Assembly: GCF_014191255.1 (NCBI RefSeq)
Contig: NZ_JACHWH010000002.1
Span: 372,001 to 436,000 of the forward strand
DNA: 64,000 nucleotides
Direction: 5' to 3'
Origin: Amycolatopsis bartoniae
GTDB lineage: Bacteria > Actinomycetota > Actinomycetes > Mycobacteriales > Pseudonocardiaceae
Each line of letters starts with the position of its first letter. Within the stretch, counting starts at the first letter, position 1. Shown here in pieces: positions 1 to 11,182 of this stretch. The notes beneath the pieces were generated by a model. That model searched no databases, was not told where the DNA came from, and saw only the letters and a list, made by a program, of their open reading frames with translations. The position numbers were made by a program, and so were the translations under genes.

Positions 1-730
1 GGCGCCGGTCGAAGTCGGGGAACAGCGTGTCCTGGAAGACGAACTCCGCGTACGCCGACTGCCACAGCATGAAGTTCGACGTCCGCAGCTCCCCCGACGG
101 CCGCAGGAACAGGTCCACGTCCGGCATCTCGGGCTGGTACATGTACTTCGCCAGCATCCGCTCGTCGATCTTGTCCGGGTTGACCTTGCCCTCGGCGGCG
201 AGCTGCGCGAGACGGCGCGCGGCGTCGGCGATCTCGGCCCGGCCGCCGTAGTTGACGCACATCGTCATGTTCAGCAACGTGTTGTTCTTCGTCTTCTCCT
301 CGGCGGCCTGCAGCTCCTTGATGACGCTGCGCCACAGCCTCGGCGCCCGGCCCGCCCAGCGGATCCGCACACCGATGGAGCCGAGGTAGTCCACCTGGCG
401 GCGGATCGTGTCCCGGTTGAAGCCCATGAGGAAGCGCACCTCGTCGGGGCTGCGCTTCCAGTTCTCGGTGGAGAAGGCATACACCGACAGCCACTTGACG
501 CCCAGCTCGACGGCACCGCTCGCCACGTCGATCATGACGGCCTCACCGCGTTTGTGCCCCTCGATCCGCGGCAGGCCCCGCTGGTTGGCCCAACGGCCGT
601 TGCCGTCCATCACGAGGGCCACGTGGTGGGGCACCAGCTCGGCCGGGATCTCCGGCGGCCGCGCCCCGGAGGGGTGCGGATCCGGCGCCCGCAGCGCCAC
701 CGCGGTGTCCTGACGTCCCCTGCGCAGCAC
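1..730 (-). CDS. uppS: Isoprenyl transferase (cis-prenyl diphosphate synthase), 3' end cut by window edge
   Basis: Cytosolic cis-prenyltransferase that extends allylic diphosphates with isopentenyl diphosphate to make the polyprenyl carrier of cell-wall synthesis. The visible 243 codons contain the family signatures in order: [13 protein letters not shown] near residue 37, [19 protein letters not shown], and [13 protein letters not shown], which carries the conserved RxSGE substrate-binding residues. I chose GTG at 730 because GGGAGG lies 9 nt upstream and the family's variable N-terminal tail fits. Only the last residues fall outside the window. It follows recO by 64 nt on the same strand, the usual actinobacterial order. 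Whether the product is C50 or C55 cannot be read from sequence. Confidence 0.95.
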   Translation of the reverse strand, partial: MLRRGRQDTAVALRAPDPHPSGARPPEIPAELVPHHVALVMDGNGRWANQRGLPRIEGHKRGEAVMIDVASGAVELGVKWLSVYAFSTENWKRSPDEVRFLMGFNRDTIRRQVDYLGSIGVRIRWAGRAPRLWRSVIKELQAAEEKTKNNTLLNMTMCVNYGGRAEIADAARRLAQLAAEGKVNPDKIDERMLAKYMYQPEMPDVDLFLRPSGELRTSNFMLWQSAYAEFVFQDTLFPDFDRR

Positions 731-794
731 CCTGATCCGCCTCCCGTAGCTCGCTTCCGCCGTCCGACCCTACTTGCCCCGGACGAGGGACCCG

Positions 795-1553
795 CTACGC
801 CCCGCCCCTGGCCACCTCCTTCGCCCGCCGCTCCACGAGCGGGAGCGAACGCAGCTGCCGTTCCAGGTGCCACTGCAGGTGGGCCGCCACCAGGCCGCTC
901 GCGTCCCGCCTCGTGCCCTGCACCGACGACTCCGCGACGTCCCAGTTGCCGTGCAGCAGGGCATCCAGCAGCAGCAGCACCTCCGGCGCCGGGTGCACCG
1001 ACCCCGGCGCGCGGCACGTGCCGCACATCGAACCGCCCGCCTGGACGCTGAACGCCCGGTGCGGCCCCGGCAACCCGCAGCGCGCGCACTCCGTGATCGC
1101 CGGCGCCCAGCCCGCGAACGCCATCGCCCGCAGCAGGAACGCGTCCAGCACCAGCGACGGGTCGCGCTCACCGTCGGCCAGCGCCCGCAGGGCACCCGTG
1201 ACCAGCAGGTACAGCCGGACCGCCGGCTCGCCCTCCTCCGCCGTCAGCCTGTCCGCCGTCTCGGCGATCGCGCTGGCCGCGGTGTAGCGCTGGTAGTCGC
1301 CCACCAGCGGCAACGCGAACGCGTCCACCGTCTGCACCTGGGTGATCACGTCGAGCGTGCGGCCCGTGTAGAACTGCACGTCGACGTGCCCGAACGGCTC
1401 CAGCCGCGCGCCGAACCGCGAGGTGGTGCGGCGCACGCCCTTGGCCACGGCACGGACCTTGCCGTGCCGCCGGGTGAGCAGGGTGATGATCCGGTCGGCC
1501 TCACCCAGCTTGTGCACCCGCAGCACCACACCGGTATCGCGATAGAGGCTCAC
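795..1553 (-). CDS. recO: DNA repair protein RecO
   Basis: RecFOR-pathway mediator that helps load RecA onto SSB-coated single-stranded DNA and promotes annealing. The 252-residue product has the N-terminal OB fold (opening SLYRDTGVVLRVHKLGEADRI) and a C-terminal helical domain holding a zinc site of two Cys pairs (CARCG near 156, CGTC near 177). Length is normal for actinobacterial RecO. The start is GTG at 1553. It lies between era and uppS on the same strand, as in mycobacteria, but the amidase gene found between recO and era in M. tuberculosis is missing here. Confidence 0.95.
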   Translation of the reverse strand: MSLYRDTGVVLRVHKLGEADRIITLLTRRHGKVRAVAKGVRRTTSRFGARLEPFGHVDVQFYTGRTLDVITQVQTVDAFALPLVGDYQRYTAASAIAETADRLTAEEGEPAVRLYLLVTGALRALADGERDPSLVLDAFLLRAMAFAGWAPAITECARCGLPGPHRAFSVQAGGSMCGTCRAPGSVHPAPEVLLLLDALLHGNWDVAESSVQGTRRDASGLVAAHLQWHLERQLRSLPLVERRAKEVARGGA

Positions 1554-1585
1554 CGGAACATCGTCTCACGGAGCACCGACAGAAC

Positions 1586-2479
1586 TCAGAAACCGAGCCG
1601 CCGCAGTTGCTTCGGGTCGCGCTGCCAGTCCTTGGCCACCTTGACGTGCAGGTCGAGGTACACCTTGCTGCCCAGCAGCGCCTCGATGTGCCGCCGCGCC
1701 TCGGAACCCACCGTGCGCAGCCGTTCGCCCTTGTGCCCCAGGATGATGCCCTTCTGGCTGGGCCGCTCGACGTACAGGAACGCGTGCACGTCCACCATGT
1801 CGTCGCGGCCCTCGTGCGGCAGCATCTCCTCGACCGTGACGGCGATCGAGTGCGGCAGCTCGTCGCGCACCCCCTCCAGCGCGGCCTCGCGGATCAGCTC
1901 CGCGACCAGCGTCTGCTCGGGCTCGTCGGTGAGGTCGCCGTCCGGGTACAGCTGCGGGCCCTCCGGCAGCCGCTCGACGAGCAGGTCCGCCAGCTGCCCC
2001 ACCTGGAAGCCGTCGACCGCGGACACCGGGATCAGGTCGGCGAAGTCCATGACCTCCTGCAGCGCGAGCAGCTGGTCGGCGATCTGCTGGCGGCCCACGA
2101 GGTCGGTCTTGGTGACGATGCCGACCACCGGCGTCCGCTTCGCGATCTTGCGCAGCTCGTTGGCGATGAACTTGTCGCCGGGACCGACCTTTTCGTTGGC
2201 GGGCACGCAGAACCCGACGACGTCCACTTCGGACCAAGTCGAGTGCACGATGTCGTTGAGCCGCTCGCCCAGCAGCGTGCGCGGGCGGTGCAGGCCGGGG
2301 GTGTCGACGATGACCAGCTGCGCGTCGTCGCGGTGCACGATGCCGCGGATCGCGTGCCGCGTGGTCTGCGGCTTGCTGGACGTGATCGCGATCTTGCTGC
2401 CGACCAGCGCGTTGGTCAGCGTGGACTTGCCGGCGTTGGGACGGCCGACGAAGCAGGCGAAACCGGAACGGTGCGTCAC
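1586..2479 (-). CDS. era: GTPase Era
   Basis: Ras-like GTPase that binds the 3' end of 16S rRNA and assists 30S subunit maturation. The 297 residues show the P-loop GRPNAGKST near 12-20, the G3 motif DTPGL, and a C-terminal KH domain with GHKGERLRTVGSEARRHIE. The GTG start at 2479 overlaps the stop of the upstream gene by 4 nt, which implies translational coupling. The neighbours ybeY and a CBS-domain protein support a shared ribosome-maturation operon. Confidence 0.96.
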   Translation of the reverse strand: MTHRSGFACFVGRPNAGKSTLTNALVGSKIAITSSKPQTTRHAIRGIVHRDDAQLVIVDTPGLHRPRTLLGERLNDIVHSTWSEVDVVGFCVPANEKVGPGDKFIANELRKIAKRTPVVGIVTKTDLVGRQQIADQLLALQEVMDFADLIPVSAVDGFQVGQLADLLVERLPEGPQLYPDGDLTDEPEQTLVAELIREAALEGVRDELPHSIAVTVEEMLPHEGRDDMVDVHAFLYVERPSQKGIILGHKGERLRTVGSEARRHIEALLGSKVYLDLHVKVAKDWQRDPKQLRRLGF

Positions 2480-2814
2480 CGCAGCACTTCCTGCACGTCG
2501 CCCTTGAGGTCGGCGCGGATGATCGGCGCGTCCACCGCGAGGTCCCGCACCGCCTGCACCGACGCGCCGTCGACCATCGGCCGGTGCGTGACGACCGCCG
2601 CCGCCTCCAGCCCTTCCGCCCCGCTCGACACGGCCGCGGCGATGGCCGCCTGCACCGCCGTGATCTGGAAGGACGGCAGCTCGACCGTGGTGGCCGCGTA
2701 CGTCCGGCCGTCGGTGTCGCGCACCGCGGCGCCCTCGGTGGCCTGGGTGCGGGCCCTGGCCGACCGGGCGAGGACCACGATCTTCTCGTCTTCCGGCCCC
2801 AACTCGGCCATCAC
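2476..2814 (-). CDS. Cytidine deaminase-like small protein (Rv2365c type)
   Basis: A 112-residue protein resembling the cytidine-deaminase-like proteins found beside era in actinobacteria. It has the fold's opening ([17 protein letters not shown]) and a mid-region [17 protein letters not shown], but I see no complete HAE...PCxxC zinc site, so catalytic activity is doubtful. The start may be GTG at 2814 (overlapping the upstream stop) or ATG at 2811. It overlaps era by 4 nt and belongs to the same transcript. Function is unknown. Confidence 0.8.
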   Translation of the reverse strand: MMAELGPEDEKIVVLARSARARTQATEGAAVRDTDGRTYAATTVELPSFQITAVQAAIAAAVSSGAEGLEAAAVVTHRPMVDGASVQAVRDLAVDAPIIRADLKGDVQEVLR

Positions 2815-4136
2815 TCCACGCTCCCGTCGCGTTCGTCCTGGTTGCCGGTACGCACCCTACGTCCGGCTATCGCGTCGTCCGCCGCCCGCACCACGACGGT
2901 GGTGATCCGCATCCGGCCGCGGCGGTCCTTGCCGCCCTCGGCGTGCAGGCGCAGGCCGTCGACCTCGGCCTCCGCGCCGGGCAGCGGCACGCGGCCCAGG
3001 CGCTGGGCGAGCAGGCCGCCGACGGTCTCCACGTCGTGGTCCGCCAGTTCGAGGCCGAACAGCTCGCCGAGATCGTCGACGCCCAGGCGCGCGGAGACGC
3101 GCACGGACTTGTCGTCGAGGTGCTCCACCGGCGGACGTTCCTCCAGATCGGACTCGTCGGTGATCTCGCCGACGATCTCCTCGAGGATGTCCTCGATGGT
3201 CAGCAGGCCCGCGGTGCCGCCGTACTCGTCCACCGCGATGGCCATGTGGTTGTGGGACAGCTGCATCTCGCGCAGCAGGTCGTCGAGGCGCTTGGAGTCG
3301 GGCACGAAGCTCGCCGGGTACATCAGCTGCGCCACGGGCTTCGCCGAACCGTCGTCGAGGGAGGCGCGCACGAGGTCCTTGAGGTTGACCACGCCCACGA
3401 TGTCGTCGACCGACTCGCCGATCACGGGCAGGCGCGTGAACCCGGTGCGCAGCGACAACGCGAGCGCCTGGCGCACCGTCTTCTCCTGCTCGATCCAGAT
3501 GATCTCGGTGCGCGGCACCATCACCTCGCGCGCCACGGTGTCGCCCAGCTCGAAGACCGAGTGGATCATCTCGCGCTCGGCGGGCTCCACGACCCCGCGT
3601 TCTTGGGCGAGGTCGACCAGCTCACGCAGCTCGATTTCGGAGGTGAACGGGCCTTCGCGGAAACCCTGGCCCGGCGTGATCGCGTTGCCGACGAGGATCA
3701 GCAACCGCGACAGCGGGCCCAGCACGGTGCCGAGCACCCGCACAGGACCGGCGACGGCGGCGCCGACGCGGTACGGGTGCTGGCGGCCGATGGTGCGCGG
3801 GCCGACGCCGATGACGACGTAGCTGATCACGACCATCACGACGGCCGTGACGATCACCGCGAGCCACTCCGGCGAGATCCAGCGCAGGAACACCACCGTG
3901 ACCAGCACGGTGGCGGTGAGCTCGCAGATCATCCGCAGCAGGAGCAACAGGTTGATGTGCCGCCGCCGCTCCGCGACGACCGCCGCGAGCTGCCGCGCAC
4001 CCGGGCGGCCCAGCCGGATCAGCCCGTCGACGCGCGCCGGGGAGACCGTGCTGACCGCCGCGTCGGCCGCGGCGAACACCCCACCCAGCAGGACCAGCGC
4101 GACGGCGATCACCAGCAGTGAGGCCGAGCTCGCCAT
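2811..4136 (-). CDS. CNNM/HlyC-type membrane protein with CBS domains
   Basis: Predicted divalent-cation efflux or sensing protein of the CorC/HlyC family. In order: an N-terminal DUF21 membrane domain with about three to four hydrophobic segments (residues 5-25, 65-85, 90-115, 140-160), two CBS motifs (around [13 protein letters not shown] and [31 protein letters not shown]), and a C-terminal CorC/HlyC domain. The 441 residues are typical. The ATG at 4136 follows the ybeY stop by 3 nt. M. tuberculosis has the homologous Rv2366c in the same place. Older 'haemolysin' names for this family are misleading. Confidence 0.93.
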   Translation of the reverse strand: MASSASLLVIAVALVLLGGVFAAADAAVSTVSPARVDGLIRLGRPGARQLAAVVAERRRHINLLLLLRMICELTATVLVTVVFLRWISPEWLAVIVTAVVMVVISYVVIGVGPRTIGRQHPYRVGAAVAGPVRVLGTVLGPLSRLLILVGNAITPGQGFREGPFTSEIELRELVDLAQERGVVEPAEREMIHSVFELGDTVAREVMVPRTEIIWIEQEKTVRQALALSLRTGFTRLPVIGESVDDIVGVVNLKDLVRASLDDGSAKPVAQLMYPASFVPDSKRLDDLLREMQLSHNHMAIAVDEYGGTAGLLTIEDILEEIVGEITDESDLEERPPVEHLDDKSVRVSARLGVDDLGELFGLELADHDVETVGGLLAQRLGRVPLPGAEAEVDGLRLHAEGGKDRRGRMRITTVVVRAADDAIAGRRVRTGNQDERDGSVE

Positions 4137-4139
4137 CGG

Positions 4140-4694
4140 CTAGGTGTTTTCCGCGGGGTCGTCGGCGGCGTGCAGCCCGGCCGCGCCGAGCAGGCGGTCG
4201 TCGTTGGACCGCTGCGCGTCCCGCCGCTTCGCCGCGCTGACCGCGGCCTTGAAGTCGGTGAGGATCCGCTTCTGCAGGCCGAACATCTCGCGCTCCTCGG
4301 CGGGCTCGGCGTGGTCGTAGCCGAGCAGGTGGAGCACGCCGTGCACGGTGAGCAGGTGCAGCTCGTCCATCAGCGAGTGACCCGCCGTGCGGGCCTGGTC
4401 CTTGGCGAACGCCGGGCACAGCACGATGTCACCCAGCAGCGCGGGCGAGGTGTCCCCCGCGTCGGGGCGGCGGGCGGCGTCCAGCTCGTCCATCGGGAAG
4501 GCCATCACGTCGGTGGGACCGGGCAGGTCCATCCAGCGGACGTGCAGGTCGCTCATCACGTCGAGGGTGACCAGCACCACGGACAGTTCGGCGAGCGGAC
4601 TGACCTCCATGCGGTCGAGGGCGAAGCGGGCGGCGGAGACGATGGAGGTCTCGTCGACCGCCATGCCGGACTCGTTGGCGATTTCGATGCTCAT
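4140..4694 (-). CDS. ybeY: Endoribonuclease YbeY (rRNA maturation factor)
   Basis: Zinc metalloprotein needed for 16S rRNA 3'-end processing and ribosome quality control. The signature H-x3-H-x5-H is present as [11 protein letters not shown] near residue 120. The protein is 184 residues, with a C-terminal tail of about 40 residues beyond the core. It sits between phoH and the CBS-domain gene in a tight minus-strand run (6 nt after the phoH stop), the standard phoH-ybeY-CNNM-era arrangement. Confidence 0.95.
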   Translation of the reverse strand: MSIEIANESGMAVDETSIVSAARFALDRMEVSPLAELSVVLVTLDVMSDLHVRWMDLPGPTDVMAFPMDELDAARRPDAGDTSPALLGDIVLCPAFAKDQARTAGHSLMDELHLLTVHGVLHLLGYDHAEPAEEREMFGLQKRILTDFKAAVSAAKRRDAQRSNDDRLLGAAGLHAADDPAENT

Positions 4695-4700
4695 GAGGTG

Positions 4701-5834
<1,134 letters not shown>

Positions 5835-5870
5835 TGATGCTAGCGGCACGCCCCCGCGTGTCGCAGGTGG

Positions 5871-6230
5871 TTACTCGTGCCTGCCGAACAGTCCGAGCTG
5901 CTCACCGCCCAGTACGTGCGCGTGCACGTGGAAGACGGTCTGCCCGGCATCACTGTCCGTGTTGAAGACAACGCGGTAACCCGACTCTTTGATTCCCTCA
6001 AGTTCCGCGACCTTCTCCGCGGTCTTCGCCACATCGGCGAGCAGCTGCGGATCGGCGGCCGCGAGCTCCGCCACGTTCCGGTATCGCTTCTTCGGCACCA
6101 CCAGCACGTGCACCCTGGCCTGCGGCCGGATGTCGCGAAAGGCGAACGTGGTGTCGTCGGAGTACACGACGTCCGCCGGGATCTCCCCGGCGATGATCCG
6201 CTCGAACAACGTCTCCGCATCGTCACTCAT
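5871..6230 (-). CDS. HIT (histidine triad) family nucleotide hydrolase
   Basis: Small purine-nucleotide-binding hydrolase of the HINT branch, likely acting on adenosine phosphoramidates. At 119 residues it has the usual HINT size. The active-site triad HVHAHVLGG lies at residues 100-108, and the N-terminal half has TLFERIIAGEIPADVVY, which binds the nucleotide base. The start is ATG at 6230. It is the first gene of the phoH-ybeY-era minus-strand run after a 391 bp intergenic region. Confidence 0.92.
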   Translation of the reverse strand: MSDDAETLFERIIAGEIPADVVYSDDTTFAFRDIRPQARVHVLVVPKKRYRNVAELAAADPQLLADVAKTAEKVAELEGIKESGYRVVFNTDSDAGQTVFHVHAHVLGGEQLGLFGRHE

Positions 6231-6621
6231 GAGCGGAGCCTATACCGCCGGTACGACGAAAACCGGCACCCGACATCGCAACCGGCACCGCACGGGGGGC
6301 GGGGACTAGGGGGCGCAGCCCCCAGCGGGGGTCCAGGGGGCGGAGCCCTCCTGGCGGGGGTTTGGGGGTTCGACCCCCAAAAGACACTCTGCCGCCCCGC
6401 AGTCGGCGAAGGGCGAAGCCCGAGCATCAGACGCCGCGGGGCGGTAGAACCTGGGGGTCGCCCCACCGCCGCCGCGGCTCCGCCGGACCGAGGGGGGAGG
6501 TGTCCGGCGGGGTCTGGAAACCCAGGGATGGAAGAACCCGGCCCCAGGTGGTGCAAGCGTAGTGGTTGCGGCTACGGGAACGCCATATTGCGTCTTGATT
6601 TTTCCTGTTTTGCCCCAGGGC
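6231..6621. repeat. 391 bp intergenic region with G-run palindromes (REP-like)
   Basis: No gene is supported here. The region holds several GC palindromes: GGGGG (6309-6313) paired with CCCCC (6319-6323); CCAGGGGGC pairing imperfectly with GCCCTCCTGG around 6333-6353; and a perfect 8-bp hairpin, TTTGGGGG at 6361-6368 and CCCCCAAA at 6374-6381 around a 5-nt loop. These resemble the dispersed palindromes common in streptomycete and pseudonocardial intergenic DNA. It separates rsmE from the HIT gene, so the 6361 hairpin could terminate the rsmE transcript, although no T-tract follows on either strand. Confidence 0.6.
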
Positions 6622-7374
6622 TCAGTCCCACCTGCTGGTGCGTGCGCCCAGAGCACCCAGTGCCACCGCGGCCGCCGTGGAGGTGCGCAGCACCGTGGGG
6701 CCGAGCCGGACTGGGACGGCGCCCGCCTCGCGCAGCGTCTCCAGCTCCGCGTCCGTGATGCCGCCCTCGGGACCGACCACGAGCAGCACCTCGCCCTCGG
6801 CGGGCAGCTCCACCCTGGTCAGCCGTTCCGCCGCGGTGCCTTCCAGCACCAGCGCCACCGCCGCCGCCTGCACCGCCGCCGCGAGGCCCGCCGTGTCGAC
6901 CGGTTCCTCGACCGGCGGGACCCACGCCCTTCGCGCCTGTTTCGCCGCCGCCCGGACCGTGGCCTGCCAGCGGCCGCGGGCCTTGGCGCCACGCGGGCCC
7001 TCTTCCCAGCGCGCGACGCTGCGTTCGGCCCGCCACGGCAGGATCGCGTCGGCGCCGGCCTCCGTCGCCAGCTCCACCGCCAGCTCGCCGCGGTCGCCCT
7101 TCGCCAGCGCCTGCGCGACCACGACACGCAACGCCGGCTCCGGCTCGGTCCAGCGTTCCTCGATGGTGACGTCCAGCTCCGGCTCACGCCCTGGCCGCAC
7201 GGCTTCGACCACGCAGTCCGCCGCCGTGCCCGCGCCGTCGGACAACGTCAGCCGCTCCCCCGCGCGCATCCGGCGCACGGTGACCGCGTGCCGCGCCTCG
7301 TCGCCGCCGAGCACGGCACGCGAACCCGCCGGCAGCTCCTCGACGAGGAACACCGGCGCGGTGGTGCCCGGCAT
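6622..7374 (-). CDS. rsmE: 16S rRNA (uracil-1498-N3)-methyltransferase RsmE
   Basis: SPOUT-class methyltransferase that methylates U1498 of 16S rRNA with S-adenosylmethionine. The 250 residues comprise an N-terminal PUA-like domain (GGDEARHAVTVRRMRAGE) and a C-terminal knotted SPOUT domain with VVGPEGGITDAE and LGPTVLRTSTAAA, which form the SAM-binding knot. The start codon overlaps the dnaJ stop at 7374. Gene order hrcA-dnaJ-rsmE matches other actinobacteria. Confidence 0.95.
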   Translation of the reverse strand: MPGTTAPVFLVEELPAGSRAVLGGDEARHAVTVRRMRAGERLTLSDGAGTAADCVVEAVRPGREPELDVTIEERWTEPEPALRVVVAQALAKGDRGELAVELATEAGADAILPWRAERSVARWEEGPRGAKARGRWQATVRAAAKQARRAWVPPVEEPVDTAGLAAAVQAAAVALVLEGTAAERLTRVELPAEGEVLLVVGPEGGITDAELETLREAGAVPVRLGPTVLRTSTAAAVALGALGARTSRWD

Positions 7375-8549
7375 TACCGGTGGCTCTTGGCGCCGCGCAG
7401 CTTCGAGAACAGCCCACCCGACCGGCCGCCCGAGGCGAGCGTCGACACGTCCTCGCCCCGCTGCTGCGCCAGCTCACGCAGCAGCTCGCGCTGCGCGTCG
7501 TCGAGCTTCGTCGGCACCACGACGTCGATGTGCACGTGCAGATCACCACGGCCGTCGACACGCCCGGAGGACCGCAGCCGCGGCATGCCCCTGCCGGTGA
7601 GCAGCAGCTCCGCGCCGGGCTGGGTGCCCGGCTCGATGTCCAGCTCGAACTCGCCGTCGACCAGCGTCTCCAGCGGCACGGTGGCACCCAGTGCGGCCGT
7701 GGTCATCGGGACGCGGAGGTTGCAGTGCAGGTCGTGGCCCTCGCGGAGGAACACGTCGTGCGGCTCCTCGTCGATCTCCACGTACAGGTCGCCCGCCGGG
7801 CCACCGCCGGGACCGACCTCGCCCTGCCCGGACAGCCGGATCCGCATACCGTCGCCGACGCCCGCCGGGATCTTCGCCGTCACGTTGCGGCGCGCCCGCA
7901 CGCGGCCGTCGCCACCGCACTGGCGGCACGGGTCGGTGATGACCTCGCCGTAGCCGCGGCACACCGGGCACGGCCGGGCCGTGACCACCTGGCCGAGGAA
8001 CGACCGCTGCACCGACTGGATCTCGCCCTGCCCGTTGCAGGTGTCGCACGTCTTGACCGTGCCGCCCGGCCCGGTGCCGGCGCCGCGGCAGACGTCGCAC
8101 AGGATCGCGGTGTCGACCGGGATCTCCTTGCTGACACCGGTGGCGCACTCCTCCAGCGACAGCGAGATCCGGATCAGCGCGTCCGACCCCGGCTGCACGC
8201 GGCTGCGCGGGCCGCGGCCGCGGCCGCCACCCGTGGCGGCGCCGAAGAAGGCGTCCATGATGTCGCCGAGCCCGCCGAAACCGCCGAACGGGTCCCCGCC
8301 GCCGCCCCGCGCGCCCGCGCCGTTGTCCAGCGGGTCGCCGCCGAGGTCGACGATCTTGCGCTTCTGCGGGTCGGAGAGGACCTCGTAGGCGGTGGTCACC
8401 TCACTGAACTTGTGCTGCGCGTCCTCGGCGGGGTTGACGTCGGGGTGCAGCTCCCGGGCCAGCTTCCGGTACGCGCGTTTGATCTCCTGATCACTCGCGT
8501 TCTTCGGCACGCCCAGGATGCCGTAGTAGTCCCTCGCCACCGTTCTCAT
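7374..8549 (-). CDS. dnaJ: Chaperone protein DnaJ (DnaJ2 type)
   Basis: Type I J-protein co-chaperone of DnaK. Domains: a J domain (residues 6-70) with the HPD tripeptide at about 35-37; a Gly-rich stretch ([17 protein letters not shown]); the cysteine-rich zinc region with four CxxCxGxG repeats ([32 protein letters not shown]); and the C-terminal substrate-binding domain. At 391 residues it is full length. ATG 8549 lies only 2 nt from AGGAGG, so GTG at 8540 ([10 protein letters not shown]) is a plausible alternative start. It is co-transcribed with hrcA 33 nt upstream. Confidence 0.96.
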   Translation of the reverse strand: MRTVARDYYGILGVPKNASDQEIKRAYRKLARELHPDVNPAEDAQHKFSEVTTAYEVLSDPQKRKIVDLGGDPLDNGAGARGGGGDPFGGFGGLGDIMDAFFGAATGGGRGRGPRSRVQPGSDALIRISLSLEECATGVSKEIPVDTAILCDVCRGAGTGPGGTVKTCDTCNGQGEIQSVQRSFLGQVVTARPCPVCRGYGEVITDPCRQCGGDGRVRARRNVTAKIPAGVGDGMRIRLSGQGEVGPGGGPAGDLYVEIDEEPHDVFLREGHDLHCNLRVPMTTAALGATVPLETLVDGEFELDIEPGTQPGAELLLTGRGMPRLRSSGRVDGRGDLHVHIDVVVPTKLDDAQRELLRELAQQRGEDVSTLASGGRSGGLFSKLRGAKSHR

Positions 8550-8582
8550 GTCCTCCTGCCAAAGCCCTCAAGAACTCGCCGG

Positions 8583-9608
8583 TCAGCTGCCGGCCAGGAT
8601 CTGGCCCACGTAGTTGGCGACCGCGCGCACCGCGGCGATCGTGCCGGGGTAGTCCATCCGGGTCGGCCCGACGATGCCCATGCCGCCCAGGAGCATGTCG
8701 TCCTTCCCGTAGCCGATGGACACCACGGAGGTGCTGCGCATCTGCTCGTCCTCATTCTCCTCGCCGATGCGCACCGTGACCGCACCGGGGTTGCGCGCCG
8801 CGGCCAGCAGCTTCAGCACCACGACCTGCTCCTCCAGCGCCTCCAGCACTTGCCGGAGCGAGCCGGGGAAGTCCGCGACGTTGCGGGTCAGGTTCGCGGT
8901 GCCGCCGAGGACGAGCCGTTCCTCCGGGTGCTCCACGAGGTGTTCGACGAGCACCGTACAGACCCGCACCAGCGCGTCGCGCAGCTCACCCGGCGCCTGC
9001 TCCGGCAGCTCGGCGACGCGCGCGGCGGCATCGGTGAGCCGGAGGCCGGAGAGCTTCGAGTTGAGCACGTCCCGGATGCGGGCCACGTCGTCCTCGCCGA
9101 GCACGTCCCCGAGGTCGATCGTGCGCTGGTCGACCCGGCCGGAGTCGGTGATCACGACGAGCATCAACCGGGCCGGGGTCAGCGGGACGACCTCCAGGTG
9201 CCGCAGCCTGGCGTTGGACATCGTGGGGTACTGGATGACCGCGACCTGCCGGGTGAGCTGGGCGAGCAGCCGCACCGAGCGGCGCAGCACGTCGTCCAGG
9301 TCGAGCGCGCCGTCGAGGAAGCTCGTGATCGCCCGGCGTTCCGCGCTGCTCAGCGGCTTGATGTCGGAGAGCCGGTCGACGAACAGGCGGTAGCCCTTGT
9401 CCGTCGGGATCCGGCCCGCGCTGGTGTGCGGCTGCGTGATGTAGCCGTCCTCCTCCAGCGCGGCCATGTCGTTGCGCACGGTCGCGCTCGACACGCCCAG
9501 GTTGTGCCGGTCGACGATCGCCTTCGAGCCGACCGGCTCGTGGTGGGCGACGTAGTCGGCGACGATGGCACGCAGCACTTCGAAGCGTCGCTCGTCCGAG
9601 CTGGCCAC
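8583..9608 (-). CDS. hrcA: Heat-inducible transcription repressor HrcA
   Basis: Repressor that binds CIRCE operators and is released on heat stress when GroE is titrated. The 341-residue protein has an N-terminal winged helix ([27 protein letters not shown]) and the HrcA C-terminal domain ending in [23 protein letters not shown] chose GTG at 9608, with GGAGGTGA close upstream, over an open ATG at 9635, because family members start at (M/V)ASSDER. A CIRCE-like site lies just upstream, so the hrcA-dnaJ(-rsmE) operon is probably autoregulated. Confidence 0.95.
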   Translation of the reverse strand: MASSDERRFEVLRAIVADYVAHHEPVGSKAIVDRHNLGVSSATVRNDMAALEEDGYITQPHTSAGRIPTDKGYRLFVDRLSDIKPLSSAERRAITSFLDGALDLDDVLRRSVRLLAQLTRQVAVIQYPTMSNARLRHLEVVPLTPARLMLVVITDSGRVDQRTIDLGDVLGEDDVARIRDVLNSKLSGLRLTDAAARVAELPEQAPGELRDALVRVCTVLVEHLVEHPEERLVLGGTANLTRNVADFPGSLRQVLEALEEQVVVLKLLAAARNPGAVTVRIGEENEDEQMRSTSVVSIGYGKDDMLLGGMGIVGPTRMDYPGTIAAVRAVANYVGQILAGS

Positions 9609-9656
9609 CCCTTCACCTCCGCAGTCCCGGTGCACCTGACACCGAGTTTACGGAAG

Positions 9657-9683
9657 TTGTCACTCTTCCGCGTCGAGTGCCAG
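9657..9683. promoter_or_regulatory. CIRCE operator upstream of hrcA-dnaJ
   Basis: TTGTCACTC, a 9-nt spacer, then GAGTGCCAG. This matches the CIRCE consensus TTAGCACTC-N9-GAGTGCTAA at the invariant CACTC/GAGTG cores and spacing. It lies 49 nt upstream of the hrcA GTG, inside the 83-bp gap to the mmsA stop, where the hrcA promoter must be. A TAAACT box on the minus strand (9646-9651) may be the -10 element. Confidence 0.8.
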
Positions 9684-9691
9684 CGGAGGGG

Positions 9692-11182
9692 TCACGAGTT
9701 GCGCGGGAAGCCCAGGTTCACCCCGCCCTGGCTGGGGTCCGGCCAGCGGCTCGTCACCACCTTGCGCCGGGTGAAGAAGTGGAAGCCCTCCGGGCCGTAG
9801 GCGTGGCTGTCGCCGAACAGGGAGTCCTTCCAGCCGCCGAAGGAGTAGTAGCCCACCGGCACCGGGATGGGCACGTTGAGGCCCACCATGCCGACCTCCA
9901 CCTCGTTCTGGAACCGGCGCGCGGCGCGGCCGTCGTTGGTGAAGATCGCCGTGCCGTTGCCGTACGCGTTGGCGTTCACCAGCTCCAGCGCCGCGTCGTA
10001 GCTGCCCGCCCGCACGACCGACAGCACCGGGCCGAAGATCTCGTCGCGGTACACCGACATCTCCGGGGTGACGCGGTCGAACAGCGTCGGCCCCAGCCAG
10101 AAGCCGCCGCCCGGCACCGCGACGTCCCGCCCGTCCACCACCAGCGACGCACCCTCGGCGAGCCCGGCCTCCACATAGGACCGGACGCGGTCGCGGTGCG
10201 CGGCGGTCACCAGCGGCCCCATCTCCGACGCCGGGTCCCGCCCGTCGCCGACCTTCAGCCGCGCCATCCGCTCCGTGACCTTCGCCACCAGCTCGTCCGC
10301 CACCGGCTCGACCGCGACCACCACCGACACCGCCATGCACCGCTCCCCCGCCGAGCCGAAGCCCGCCGACACCGCGGCGTCGGCGGCCAGGTCGAGGTCC
10401 GCGTCGGGCAGCACGACCATGTGGTTCTTCGCGCCGCCCAGCGCCTGCACGCGCTTGCCGCGCGCGGTACCGGTTTCGTAGACGTAACGCGCGATCGGCG
10501 TCGAGCCGACGAACGAGATCGCCTTCACCGCCGGGTGTTCGAGCAACCCGTCGACCGCGACCTTGTCGCCGTGCAGCACGTTGAGCACACCGTCCGGCAG
10601 CCCGGCCTCGGCGAACAGCTCCGCGAGGAACACCGAAGCCGACGGGTCCTTCTCGCTGGGCTTGAGCACGGCGGTGTTGCCGCACGCCAGCGCGTTCGGC
10701 ACGAACCACAGCGGCACCATCGCGGGGAAGTTGAACGGCGAGATCACCCCGACCACGCCCAGCGGCTGCGCGATCGAGTACACGTCCACGCCGCGGGAAG
10801 CGTTTTCGCTGAAGCCGCCCTTGAGCAGCTGCGGCGCGCCGCACGCGTACTCGACGTTCTCGATGGCACGGGCGATCTCCCCCGCCGCGTCCGACTCGAC
10901 CTTCCCGTGCTCGCTCGTGATGATCTTCGCCAGCTCGTCCTTGCGGGCGGCCAGCAGCTCGCGGAACGCGAACAGCACGCGGCTGCGCGCGGCGAGCGAG
11001 GTGTCCCGCCACCCGGGGAAGGCGCGGGCGGCCGCGGCGACCGCCTCGTCCACCTGCCCGGCACCGGCGAAGTCCACGTGCGCACGGACCTCTCCGGTGG
11101 CGGGGTCGAACACCTCCCCGGTCCGCTCGGCGACGCCGGCCCAGTGCTTGCCGTCGATCCAGTGGCTGATGCGTGCGGTCAT
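9692..11182 (-). CDS. mmsA: CoA-acylating methylmalonate-semialdehyde dehydrogenase
   Basis: NAD- and CoA-dependent aldehyde dehydrogenase converting (methyl)malonate semialdehyde to acetyl- or propionyl-CoA with loss of CO2. The 496 residues show the MMSDH pattern: ISPFNFPAMVPLWF in the Rossmann domain, GSTPIARYVYETG, the active-site Cys in GSAGERCMAVS, and the MMSDH-type C-terminus FFTRRKVVTSRWP. It overlaps the transaminase gene by 4 nt. In this neighbourhood it would oxidise the malonate semialdehyde formed from beta-alanine, the last step of reductive uracil degradation, or methylmalonate semialdehyde from thymine. Confidence 0.93.
   Translation of the reverse strand: MTARISHWIDGKHWAGVAERTGEVFDPATGEVRAHVDFAGAGQVDEAVAAAARAFPGWRDTSLAARSRVLFAFRELLAARKDELAKIITSEHGKVESDAAGEIARAIENVEYACGAPQLLKGGFSENASRGVDVYSIAQPLGVVGVISPFNFPAMVPLWFVPNALACGNTAVLKPSEKDPSASVFLAELFAEAGLPDGVLNVLHGDKVAVDGLLEHPAVKAISFVGSTPIARYVYETGTARGKRVQALGGAKNHMVVLPDADLDLAADAAVSAGFGSAGERCMAVSVVVAVEPVADELVAKVTERMARLKVGDGRDPASEMGPLVTAAHRDRVRSYVEAGLAEGASLVVDGRDVAVPGGGFWLGPTLFDRVTPEMSVYRDEIFGPVLSVVRAGSYDAALELVNANAYGNGTAIFTNDGRAARRFQNEVEVGMVGLNVPIPVPVGYYSFGGWKDSLFGDSHAYGPEGFHFFTRRKVVTSRWPDPSQGGVNLGFPRNS

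Noticed and set aside
7380..9800. An 806-codon plus-strand frame across rsmE-dnaJ-hrcA
   Set aside because: Its composition (Arg, His, Val, Asp repeats) is that of an antisense shadow; the minus strand has unmistakable DnaJ and HrcA.
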